Assembly: GCA_013813185.1 (NCBI GenBank)
Contig: JACCSD010000063.1
Location: 1-5,574 of the forward strand
Length of the DNA stretch: 5,574 nt
Source: Burkholderiaceae bacterium
GTDB taxonomy: Bacteria; Pseudomonadota; Gammaproteobacteria; Burkholderiales; Burkholderiaceae_F
Direction of reading: 5' to 3'
In this document: piece by piece, positions 1-5,165 of the stretch
How the letters are laid out: the number at the start of each line of letters is the position of its first letter
How positions within the stretch are numbered: position 1 is the first letter of the stretch
Translations under genes and position numbers: made by a program
Notes under the pieces: generated by a model
What the model was told of the DNA's origin: nothing
Database searches by the model: none
Seen by the model: only the letters and a program-made list of their open reading frames with translations

Positions 1-907
1 GTTCAGCGCCCATGCGCGCCAGACGCTCGCGTATCTCGGGTGAACGCAGCGCCGTCGTCAACGCTGCATTCAGGCGCGCCACGATTTCTCTCGGAGTACC
101 GGCCGGCGCGAATACGCCGAACCAGGTCGATACATCGAAGCCGGGCAGGCCCGCTTCTGCCATTGTCGGCACGTCCGGCAAGGCGTTGGCGCGCTGAGCG
201 GTGGTGGCTGCCAGCGCGCGCAGCTTGCCGGCCTTGATCTGCGCCGTTGCAGACGCCAGGTTGTCGAACATGAAATCGGTCTGGCCCGCCAGCAGTCCGA
301 GCTGCGCCGGCGCCGCGCCGGCGTAAGGAATGTGGACCGCCGAAATTTTCGCCTGCGACTTCATCAGTTCGCCGGCCATGTGCCCCGCGCTGCCGTTGCC
401 GCCCGACGCGTAGTTGAGACGCGCCGGATTCTTGCGCGCGTAGTTGATCAGCTCGCGCGCCGATCGAACGCCGAGCTGATCGGCGCGCTCGGGCGTCATC
501 ACCAGCACGTTCGGCACGTGCGCGATCAGAGTGATCGGAGCAAAGTCCTTGACCGGGTCATACGGCAACTTCGAGAACAGCCACGGATTGACCGCGTGCG
601 TTGCGACCGCGCCGATGACCAGCGAATAGCCATCGGGTGGCGACTTGGCGACGTGATCGACACCGAGATTGCCGCCCGCGCCAGGACGGTTCTCGACGAC
701 CATGACGCCGAGCGGCTCCTTGACCCGCTCCGCCAATGCACGCGCTGCCGTATCGAGCGGACCTCCCGGCGGGTAGGGCACGATCAGGCGAATCGGCTTG
801 TTCGGATACGCGGATTGCGCAGATGCCGATTGCGCTGAAGCCAGCGGCATTCTGCTGGCCGCGAATCCGGCTGCCGCGAGTGCACCTATTGCATAACGTC
901 TATTCAC
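1..907 (-). CDS. Bug-family (TctC-like) periplasmic solute-binding protein, 3' end cut off
   Basis: The minus strand is open from a GTG at 907-905 to the window edge, giving 302 residues of a family normally about 320-330 long, so roughly 20 C-terminal residues are missing. Residues 1-25 are a signal peptide: NRR, a hydrophobic stretch (AIGALAAAGFAAS), then an ASA cleavage region. The paired arginines allow Tat export, but the rest of the Tat motif is poor, so Sec is equally possible. The mature protein starts near YPNKPIRLIVPYPPGG (34-49), with D52 and R56 matching the family's VPxPPGGxxDxxAR signature; later motifs include NRPGAGG and VPTMAEAGLPGFD. Family members bind carboxylates or other small organic acids in the periplasm. 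No TctA/TctB membrane genes are visible, as is usual for orphan Bug proteins; the ligand is unknown. GAGG at 912-915 lies 4 nt before the GTG and supports this start. Confidence 0.9.
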   Translation of the reverse strand, partial: MNRRYAIGALAAAGFAASRMPLASAQSASAQSAYPNKPIRLIVPYPPGGPLDTAARALAERVKEPLGVMVVENRPGAGGNLGVDHVAKSPPDGYSLVIGAVATHAVNPWLFSKLPYDPVKDFAPITLIAHVPNVLVMTPERADQLGVRSARELINYARKNPARLNYASGGNGSAGHMAGELMKSQAKISAVHIPYAGAAPAQLGLLAGQTDFMFDNLASATAQIKAGKLRALAATTAQRANALPDVPTMAEAGLPGFDVSTWFGVFAPAGTPREIVARLNAALTTALRSPEIRERLARMGAE

Positions 908-953
908 GTTGCCTCGCCGCTCGAATGGAGTGTCGCTAGTATCGCTCATCGCC
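908..953. other. divergent intergenic gap between the Bug gene and rimJ
   Basis: This 46-bp gap must hold or flank the start signals of two divergent genes. On the minus strand a weak -10-like GATACT lies at 937-942 (read as AGTATC on the plus strand) without a convincing -35. No clear plus-strand promoter for rimJ is visible, so its promoter probably lies inside the start of the Bug gene. A four-codon ATG-GAG-TGT-CGC-TAG reading frame at 925-939 is probably chance. Confidence 0.3.
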
Positions 954-1538
954 ATGCTGCCGACGCTTGAAACTGCCCGCCTGAAGATCGAGCCCATCGG
1001 TGTCGCCCATGCGCCGCTGCTGGCCGAATTTTTCCGGCGTAACGATGCGCATCTCGCGCCGTGGGACCCGCCGCGCCCGGCGGGCGTTTGCTCGTTAAGC
1101 TTTTGGGAAGCCGAATGTGAACGCGCCGTAGACGAAATTAGCGAAGGCGTGGTCGCGCGTTGGGCTTTGCTCCCGCTCGGCGACACCGCGCAAGTCATCG
1201 GCCGAATCAACTACACGCAGATCACGCGCGGCCCGTTTCAGTCGTGCATTCTCGGCTATGCCATCGACGCTGCGTTCGAGCGCCGTGGTTTGATGCAAGA
1301 AGCGCTGGGCGCGACAATCTCCCACATGTTCGACGTTATTCGGCTCCATCGCATTCAAGCGGGCTATATCCCGCTTAACGTCCGCAGCGGCCGTTTGCTG
1401 CAAAGGCTCGGTTTCAGGCGCGAAGGAGTGGCACCCAACTATCTGTTTATTGATGGTGCCTGGCGCGACCACGTCATCACCGCGCTGCTCAATCCGCATT
1501 TCGACGACAGTATTTTCATGCGCTCGAACGCTGACTGA
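954..1538 (+). CDS. rimJ: RimJ-type GNAT N-acetyltransferase (ribosomal protein S5 alanine N-acetyltransferase)
   Basis: Encodes 194 residues from the ATG at 954, the same length as I recall for E. coli RimJ. The GNAT fold shows an N-terminal LETARLKIEPI strand (5-15) and an HLAPWDPPRP segment (33-42) like HFLKPWEPVR in RimJ. Then come VIGRINYTQITRGPFQSCILGYAID (81-105), the acetyl-CoA loop region ERRGLMQEAL (109-118), and the C-terminal block RSGRLLQRLGFRREG..PNYLFIDGAWRDHVITAL, the most diagnostic match. RimJ transfers acetyl from acetyl-CoA to the N-terminal alanine of ribosomal protein S5 in the cytoplasm. The TTG at 909 in the same frame would add 15 residues lying across the divergent promoter gap, so I prefer 954, though no Shine-Dalgarno is evident before either. 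It is divergent from the Bug gene (46-bp gap), and its last 23 bp overlap the acylphosphatase gene tail to tail. It could be a relative acting on another protein N-terminus. Confidence 0.88.
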   Translation: MLPTLETARLKIEPIGVAHAPLLAEFFRRNDAHLAPWDPPRPAGVCSLSFWEAECERAVDEISEGVVARWALLPLGDTAQVIGRINYTQITRGPFQSCILGYAIDAAFERRGLMQEALGATISHMFDVIRLHRIQAGYIPLNVRSGRLLQRLGFRREGVAPNYLFIDGAWRDHVITALLNPHFDDSIFMRSNAD

Positions 1539-1803
1539 ATCGGCCGTCGACATCGGCGGCCTGGGCGTCGGTGGCCGTACTGATTTGAACGCTGTCCACC
1601 CTTGCCCCGGTGGGCCCACCCCGGGCCCACTGGGCTAGACGCTGGAGCGCGAGCTCATCGCCGACGGCTACCGCCTCGACGCTGCCGTCGGCGCAATTTC
1701 GCACCCACCCCACTACCCGCAGTCGACGCGCCTCTTTGCACATTGAGTAGCGAAACCCAACGCCTTGCACCTGGCCTGTAATCTTGAAATGCAGCGCAGG
1801 CAA
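1516..1803 (-). CDS. acyP: acylphosphatase
   Basis: A complete 95-residue acylphosphatase (family usual length 90-100). Both family signatures are intact: ITGQVQGVGFR at 8-18 and GWVRNCADGSVEAVAVG at 32-48. The catalytic pair is R18 (phosphate-binding cradle) and N36 (orients the attacking water). The enzyme hydrolyses acyl-phosphates such as carbamoyl-, acetyl- or 1,3-bisphosphoglycerate to carboxylate and phosphate in the cytoplasm; its physiological substrate in bacteria is poorly defined. The only start that keeps the first signature is the TTG at 1803-1801, because the codon just upstream is the TAA of the CoA-transferase gene in the same frame; the next ATG is M21, after the catalytic arginine. 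Expression therefore probably depends on translational coupling to the upstream gene. Its 3' end overlaps rimJ by 23 bp in convergent orientation. Confidence 0.9.
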   Translation of the reverse strand: MPALHFKITGQVQGVGFRYSMCKEARRLRVVGWVRNCADGSVEAVAVGDELALQRLAQWARGGPTGARVDSVQISTATDAQAADVDGRFSQRSSA

Positions 1804-3024
1804 TTAGACGATCCCGCGCGACTTCAACGACTGCAGTTGATCAGTGTCGACGCCTGCGTATTCCCGCAGCACGCTCGCCGTGTGCTCGCCGAGCAAAGGC
1901 GGCGGCAGCTCGTAGCTCGGTGGCGTGGCTGAAAGCTTGATCGGGTTGGCGACCATCGGTACGTGGCCAGCTAGCGCATGTGCGAGATCGATGCGCAATC
2001 CGCGTGCGGTGACCTGCGGATCTGCTAGTGCGTGCGCGATGTCGTTGATCGCCCCACACGGAACGCCGGCCGCGTCCAGATGCTCAGTCCAGAAAGCCAC
2101 CGGCTTAGCGCGCAGGATCGTTTCGAGTTCGCCGATCAGAATCTCGCGATTGCGAACGCGATCGGCGTTGCGCCGGTAGCGCGCGTCGGCAGCCAGATCC
2201 GGCGTGCCGGCAACTTCGCAGAATTTGACGAACTGCGAATCGTTTCCCACGGCCACGACGACGTGGCCGTCGGCGGCTGCAAACACCTGGTAGGGCACGA
2301 TGTTGGGATGTGCGTTACCGGCGCGGCCCGGCGCCCGGCCGGAGGTCAGGTAGTTCATGTTCATGTTCGCGAGCATCGCGAGCATCACGTCGTACAGCGC
2401 CATGTCGATGTACTGACCTTCGCCGGTGCGCTCGCGATGAGTCACCGCGGCGAGGATGGCTACCGCCGAATACATTCCCGTCATCAGATCGGACACCGCG
2501 ACGCCGGCCTTTTGCGGCCCGCCGCCGGGGCGGTCGTCGCGCTCGCCGGTAATCGACATGAAGCCGCCGATGCCTTGCATGATGAAGTCGTAACCGGCGC
2601 GCATTCGGTGCGGCCCGGATTGCCCGAAGCCGGTGATCGAGCAGTAGATCAACCCCGGACTGATGGCTTTCAGCGACGCGTAGTCGAGCTTGTACTTCGC
2701 GAGTTGCCCGACCATGAAGTTCTCAACGACGATGTCGCATTGTTCGGCCAGCTTGTGCAACAACGACTGGCCGTCCACGGTCGATATGTCGATCGTGACC
2801 GAGCGCTTGCCGCGATTGGCGGACAGATAGTAGGCAGCTTCCGACGTGTCCGCGCCGGCGGCGTCCTTCAGATACGGCGGGCCCCACGCGCGCGTGTCGT
2901 CGCCGCTGCCCGGCCGCTCGATCTTGATCACATCGGCGCCGAGGTCAGCCAGCAGTTGCGTGCACCACGGACCCGCGAGCACGCGCGTCAAGTCGAGCAC
3001 ACGCAGATGGCCGAGGGATTTCAT
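1804..3024 (-). CDS. family III CoA-transferase (CaiB/BaiF, formyl-CoA-transferase-like)
   Basis: A full-length 406-residue class III CoA-transferase. The N-terminal block (residues 5-50: LRVLDLTRVLAGPWCTQLLADLGADVIKIE, then GDDTRAWGPP) and NRGKRSVTIDI (70-80) are hallmarks. DIVVENFMVG (97-106), YCSITGFGQSGP (127-138), AGYDFIMQG (143-151) and the C-terminal PPPLLGEHT also fit. D179 in VAVSDLMTGMYSA is the expected catalytic aspartate that forms the mixed anhydride and aspartyl-CoA thioester. These enzymes move CoA between an acyl-CoA donor and a carboxylic acid. From memory the sequence resembles the succinyl-CoA:glutarate/dicarboxylate branch (human SUGCT) more than oxalate-specific Frc, but the substrate cannot be set from sequence, so no symbol is given. 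The ATG at 3024 has no clear Shine-Dalgarno. It forms an operon with the downstream acylphosphatase (zero gap) and is divergent from the DUF4442 gene. Confidence 0.93.
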   Translation of the reverse strand: MKSLGHLRVLDLTRVLAGPWCTQLLADLGADVIKIERPGSGDDTRAWGPPYLKDAAGADTSEAAYYLSANRGKRSVTIDISTVDGQSLLHKLAEQCDIVVENFMVGQLAKYKLDYASLKAISPGLIYCSITGFGQSGPHRMRAGYDFIMQGIGGFMSITGERDDRPGGGPQKAGVAVSDLMTGMYSAVAILAAVTHRERTGEGQYIDMALYDVMLAMLANMNMNYLTSGRAPGRAGNAHPNIVPYQVFAAADGHVVVAVGNDSQFVKFCEVAGTPDLAADARYRRNADRVRNREILIGELETILRAKPVAFWTEHLDAAGVPCGAINDIAHALADPQVTARGLRIDLAHALAGHVPMVANPIKLSATPPSYELPPPLLGEHTASVLREYAGVDTDQLQSLKSRGIV

Positions 3025-3042
3025 TGAACGCGGTAGATGGGC

Positions 3043-3052
3043 GGCAATTGCC
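3043..3052. repeat. GGCAATTGCC palindrome in a divergent promoter gap
   Basis: A perfect 10-bp inverted repeat in the 41-bp space between the divergent CoA-transferase and DUF4442 starts. It abuts the candidate -10 box at 3053. A repressor bound here could control both operons. Short palindromes of this size occur by chance a few times per window, so operator function is only a suggestion. Confidence 0.3.
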
Positions 3053-3058
3053 TACACT
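3053..3058 (+). promoter_or_regulatory. candidate -10 box (TACACT) for the DUF4442-ugpQ operon
   Basis: TACACT preceded by TTGCC resembles the -10 region seen before purB in this same window (TTTGCTACACT). There is no good -35 at 16-18 bp; a TTGAAC at 3024-3029 is too far away (23-bp spacer). The predicted transcription start, near 3065, falls right at the ATG at 3066, which would give a leaderless mRNA. Confidence 0.4.
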
Positions 3059-3065
3059 TTGCGCG

Positions 3066-3548
3066 ATGCTACGCAAACTTTCGCCGGCAATGCTGCGCGC
3101 GTTGATGAACGTATGGCCGCCGTTCGTGGGTGCGGGCATTCGTGTGCGCCACATTGCGTCCGATTTTCGCAGCATCACCGTCGACATGCGGCTGCGCTGG
3201 TCCAATCGCAACTACGTCGGCACCCATTTCGGCGGCTCGCTGTACGCGATGACCGATCCGTTTCTGATGGTGATGCTGTCGCATATTCTGGGTGCGCAGT
3301 ATCGCGTGTGGGACAAGTCAGGATCGATTGACTACCTCGCGCCCGGGCGCGGCCGCGTGTGGGCACGCTTCGATCTGAACGAGATCGATCTGGAGCAGAT
3401 TCGGCGCATGACCGAGGCAGGCGACAAGCATCTGCACCTGTTCAACATCGACATCAAGGATGACGAGGGCATGGTGGTAGCGCGCGTCGAGAAAGTCATG
3501 TACATCCGGCGCAAGCGGAATGTCTCCACGAACGGAGACGCCGCATGA
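3066..3548 (+). CDS. DUF4442 hotdog-fold protein (putative thioesterase)
   Basis: 160 residues from the ATG at 3066, matching the DUF4442 family of single-domain hotdog proteins related to acyl-CoA thioesterases. The characteristic segment is WSNRNYVGTHFGGSLYAMTDPFLMVML (45-71): N48, the GTHFGG turn (52-57) and D64 on the following helix occupy the place of hotdog active-site residues. IDYLAPGRGRVWARF (88-102) and the C-terminal VARVEKVMYIRRK (138-150) supply the central strands. There is no signal peptide, so it is cytoplasmic. The substrate is unknown; a thioester of fatty or aromatic acyl-CoA/ACP is the family-based guess. An in-frame TTG at 3024 would add 14 residues but overlaps the promoter gap and the CoA-transferase start codon, so I chose 3066. 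Its stop overlaps the ugpQ start (ATGA, 3545-3548), so the two are an operon. Confidence 0.85.
   Translation: MLRKLSPAMLRALMNVWPPFVGAGIRVRHIASDFRSITVDMRLRWSNRNYVGTHFGGSLYAMTDPFLMVMLSHILGAQYRVWDKSGSIDYLAPGRGRVWARFDLNEIDLEQIRRMTEAGDKHLHLFNIDIKDDEGMVVARVEKVMYIRRKRNVSTNGDAA
3522..3539 (+). promoter_or_regulatory. hairpin enclosing the ugpQ ribosome binding site
   Basis: GTCTCC (3522-3527) pairs perfectly with GGAGAC (3534-3539) across a 6-nt loop ACGAAC, with a further possible U-G pair (3521/3540). The right arm contains GGAG (3534-3537), a good Shine-Dalgarno 7 nt before the ugpQ ATG at 3545. Folded, the hairpin would hide that site; ribosomes finishing the DUF4442 gene would open it, enforcing coupled translation. 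Confidence 0.5.
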
Positions 3549-4333
3549 GTCGTGCGCCAGCGTGGCCGTACCCGCGCGTCCTCGCGCACCGCGGCGGCGG
3601 TGCGCTGGCGCCAGAGAACACGATTGCGGCGATAAGAGTAGGACTCGAGCGCGGGTATCGCGCCGTCGAGTTCGATGCGATGCTGGCAGGCGATGACGTG
3701 CCGGTGCTGATGCACGACCCGACGCTCGAGCGCACCGCGCTGATCGTTGGCGCGGTCAGCGAGCGGAGTGCTGCGGAGCTCGAGCGGATCGACGTCGGAG
3801 GCTGGCATTCGGAGCGCTTCGTCGGCGAGAGGGTGCCGACGCTGCAGCGAACGCTGCGCTTCTGCCGCGACCATGACATCTGGCCGAACATCGAGATCAA
3901 ACCGGCGCCCGGCTTCGAAGCGGCTACCGGCGCAGCGGTCGCGCGTGTGACGGCAGAGGTCTATGCGGAAATGATCTTTCCCGACGGCGATCGAGCGGAT
4001 CACGTCGCCCCGCGCGTGCCGTTGCTTTCTTCGTTTGCGCCGGCCGCGTTGATCGCAGCGCGCGAGGAAGTGCCGGGCCTGCCGCGAGGTTGGCTGGTGG
4101 ACCGTGTCCCGCCGCGATGGCGCGAGGAAACGGCGCGGCTGAATTGCGTCTCGCTCCACACCAATCATCGCCACCTGACAGACAACCAGGCGCACGAGAT
4201 AAAGCGCGCCGGCACCTGGCTCTTCTGTTACACGGTGAATTCGCCGCAGCGTGCACGCACGCTTTTCAGCTGGGGCGTCGACGCGTTCTGCACCGATGCG
4301 ATCGATCGCATCCACCCTGATTTCGCCGTCTAG
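3545..4333 (+). CDS. ugpQ: glycerophosphodiester phosphodiesterase, cytoplasmic UgpQ type
   Basis: A complete 262-residue GDPD-family TIM-barrel enzyme, close to the roughly 250 residues of E. coli UgpQ and lacking the signal peptide of periplasmic GlpQ. Catalytic and metal-binding residues are present: H15 and R16 in LAHRGGG, E24 in PENT, E42 and D44 in VEFDAML, H57 in LMHDPT, and E117/K119 in NIEIKP. Further family blocks are VPLLSSFAP (158-166), YTVN (229-232) and GVDAFCTD (244-251). It hydrolyses glycerophosphodiesters (deacylated phospholipids) to sn-glycerol 3-phosphate and an alcohol, using a divalent metal. No ugpBAEC transporter genes are seen nearby; instead it is the second gene of an operon with the DUF4442 gene, starting inside that gene's stop codon. 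GGAG 7 nt upstream supports the start. The natural substrate range is not known. Confidence 0.92.
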   Translation: MSRAPAWPYPRVLAHRGGGALAPENTIAAIRVGLERGYRAVEFDAMLAGDDVPVLMHDPTLERTALIVGAVSERSAAELERIDVGGWHSERFVGERVPTLQRTLRFCRDHDIWPNIEIKPAPGFEAATGAAVARVTAEVYAEMIFPDGDRADHVAPRVPLLSSFAPAALIAAREEVPGLPRGWLVDRVPPRWREETARLNCVSLHTNHRHLTDNQAHEIKRAGTWLFCYTVNSPQRARTLFSWGVDAFCTDAIDRIHPDFAV

Positions 4334-4350
4334 CGCCCGCTAGCCGGGCG
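4334..4350. terminator. possible bidirectional terminator hairpin between ugpQ and GST genes
   Basis: CGCCCG (4334-4339) and CGGGCG (4345-4350) form a perfect 6-bp GC stem around CTAGC, exactly at the junction of two convergent genes. It covers the 6-bp gap and the last codons of the GST gene. No T-run follows on either strand, so it is not a classical intrinsic terminator. Confidence 0.35.
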
Positions 4351-4963
4351 GCTGCGTATCGACGAAGGAGGGTCGCGCCGCGAGTTTTTCGTAATGCCGC
4401 GCCAGATTCGAGTGCGCGCCGCGCCAATCGATGTGCTTGAAGCGAAAGTCCAGATACCCCAAGGCGCATCCCGCTGCGATATCGGCGAGCGAGTACGAGT
4501 GGCCGTTGCACCACGGCTTTTCCGCCAGGCCGTGGTCCATCGATGCCACGCCGGCATGCACCTTGTCCATCTGCCGGTCGATCCACTTCTGGCTTTGCTG
4601 TTCGGCAGGGCGCTGCGTTTGCTCAAGCCGAACCAGAATCGCGGCATCCATCACACCGTCGGCCAGCGCTTCCCACGTCCGCACTTCGGCGCGCTCGCGG
4701 CCGTTGGGCGGGATCAGCTTCGCCACGGGTGTCAGCGTATCCAGATACTCGACGATCACGCGTGAGTCGAACAGGGCGCCGCCGTCCTCCATGATCAGGC
4801 ACGGCACTTTTCCAAGCGGGTTGGCGTCGTGGATCGACGTGTCGGGTGACCACACGTCTTCCAACTCAAGCTGGTACTCCAGGCGTTTTTCCGCCATCAC
4901 GATGCGTACCTTGCGTACGTAGGGACTGGCAAGCGAACCGATCAAGCGGATGGTCTTGGACAC
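4340..4963 (-). CDS. glutathione S-transferase, YibF-like
   Basis: 207 residues from the GTG at 4963-4961. The N-terminal thioredoxin-fold domain (about 1-80) shows RLIGSLASPYVRKVRIVMAEK (6-26), the glutathione-binding loop NPLGKVPCL (48-56) with the cis-proline P54, and DSRVIVEYLD (66-75). The all-helical C-terminal domain has EALADGVMDA (98-107), LEQTQRP (113-119), and YSLADIAAGCALGYLDFR (157-174), whose S158/D161 form the usual N-capping box. The ending PSFVDTQPP closely matches E. coli YibF as I remember it. The role is glutathione-dependent conjugation, reduction or ligand binding in the cytoplasm; substrate unknown. A TTG at 5029 in the same frame would add 22 residues overlapping the promoter below, so it was rejected. 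No Shine-Dalgarno is clear. The gene is divergent from purB and converges on ugpQ with a 6-bp gap. Confidence 0.9.
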   Translation of the reverse strand: MSKTIRLIGSLASPYVRKVRIVMAEKRLEYQLELEDVWSPDTSIHDANPLGKVPCLIMEDGGALFDSRVIVEYLDTLTPVAKLIPPNGRERAEVRTWEALADGVMDAAILVRLEQTQRPAEQQSQKWIDRQMDKVHAGVASMDHGLAEKPWCNGHSYSLADIAAGCALGYLDFRFKHIDWRGAHSNLARHYEKLAARPSFVDTQPPG

Positions 4964-4990
4964 GTTGCACGCACAAAACGACGGGAAATC

Positions 4991-5018
4991 AGTATATCGA
5001 GGGCGCGCCAACCGGCAA
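4991..5018 (-). promoter_or_regulatory. sigma-70-type promoter for the GST gene
   Basis: On the minus strand TTGCCG (5018-5013) and TATACT (4996-4991) are separated by 16 bp, matching the -35 and -10 consensus at 4/6 and 5/6 positions. The predicted start is near 4984, about 20 nt before the GTG at 4963, which supports choosing that start over the TTG at 5029. Confidence 0.6.
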
Positions 5019-5067
5019 TAGCGACGCAATGGCCGACGCCGATTAAGCGGAACAACGATGCGCCTTT

Positions 5068-5075
5068 GCTACACT
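5068..5075 (+). promoter_or_regulatory. extended -10 promoter element for purB
   Basis: TGCTACACT (TG at 5067-5068, hexamer at 5070-5075, within one base of the extended -10 arrangement) precedes purB; no clear -35 lies upstream. Transcription would begin near 5082 and leave a leader of about 84 nt before the GTG at 5166. The element resembles the one before the DUF4442 gene. Confidence 0.45.
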
Positions 5076-5093
5076 GCGCGGCCTCTGAAAGTC

Positions 5094-5113
5094 TACACGT
5101 CAGCTGACGTATA
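5094..5113. promoter_or_regulatory. palindrome in the purB leader, candidate operator
   Basis: ACGTCAGCTGACGT (5097-5110) is a perfect 14-bp inverted repeat, and the symmetry continues one mismatch further out with TA (5094-5095) and TA (5112-5113). It sits roughly 16-29 nt after the predicted purB transcription start, where a bound protein could block transcription. It is not the E. coli PurR box (ACGCAAACGTTTGCGT), which has a central CG. The regulator is unknown. Confidence 0.5.
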
Positions 5114-5165
5114 TAGAACCGGCGCCGCCTCGCGAATCAACTCCGCAAACGATTCCGCACGTAAC

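Noticed and set aside
332..838. Plus-strand open frame of 168 codons within the Bug gene
   Set aside because: The minus strand encodes a clear Bug-family protein with signal peptide and signature motifs over the same bases; the plus-strand product is low-complexity and arginine-rich.
1605..1635. GC-rich palindrome GGTGGGCCCACC and a repeated GGGCCCAC downstream of rimJ
   Set aside because: It lies inside the acylphosphatase gene and encodes the normal ARGGPTGARV loop of that family. There is no T-run to make it a terminator for rimJ.
2032..3027. Long plus-strand open frame of 331 codons opposite the CoA-transferase gene
   Set aside because: It is an antisense shadow of a strong minus-strand gene in high-GC DNA; its translation is rich in R, H and V with no recognisable domain.
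3332..4315. Long minus-strand open frame of 327 codons opposite ugpQ
   Set aside because: It is the antisense shadow of the DUF4442 and ugpQ genes, arginine-rich and without family motifs.
5058..5165. In-frame upstream ATG that would extend PurB by 36 residues
   Set aside because: The ATG lies upstream of the predicted -10 box, the added residues have no match to the PurB N-terminus, and they would run across the palindrome. The GTG at 5166 gives the usual family length.
5076..5165. Possible riboswitch in the purB leader
   Set aside because: The leader is short, and apart from the palindrome I see no helices or conserved core resembling purine or other known riboswitches.
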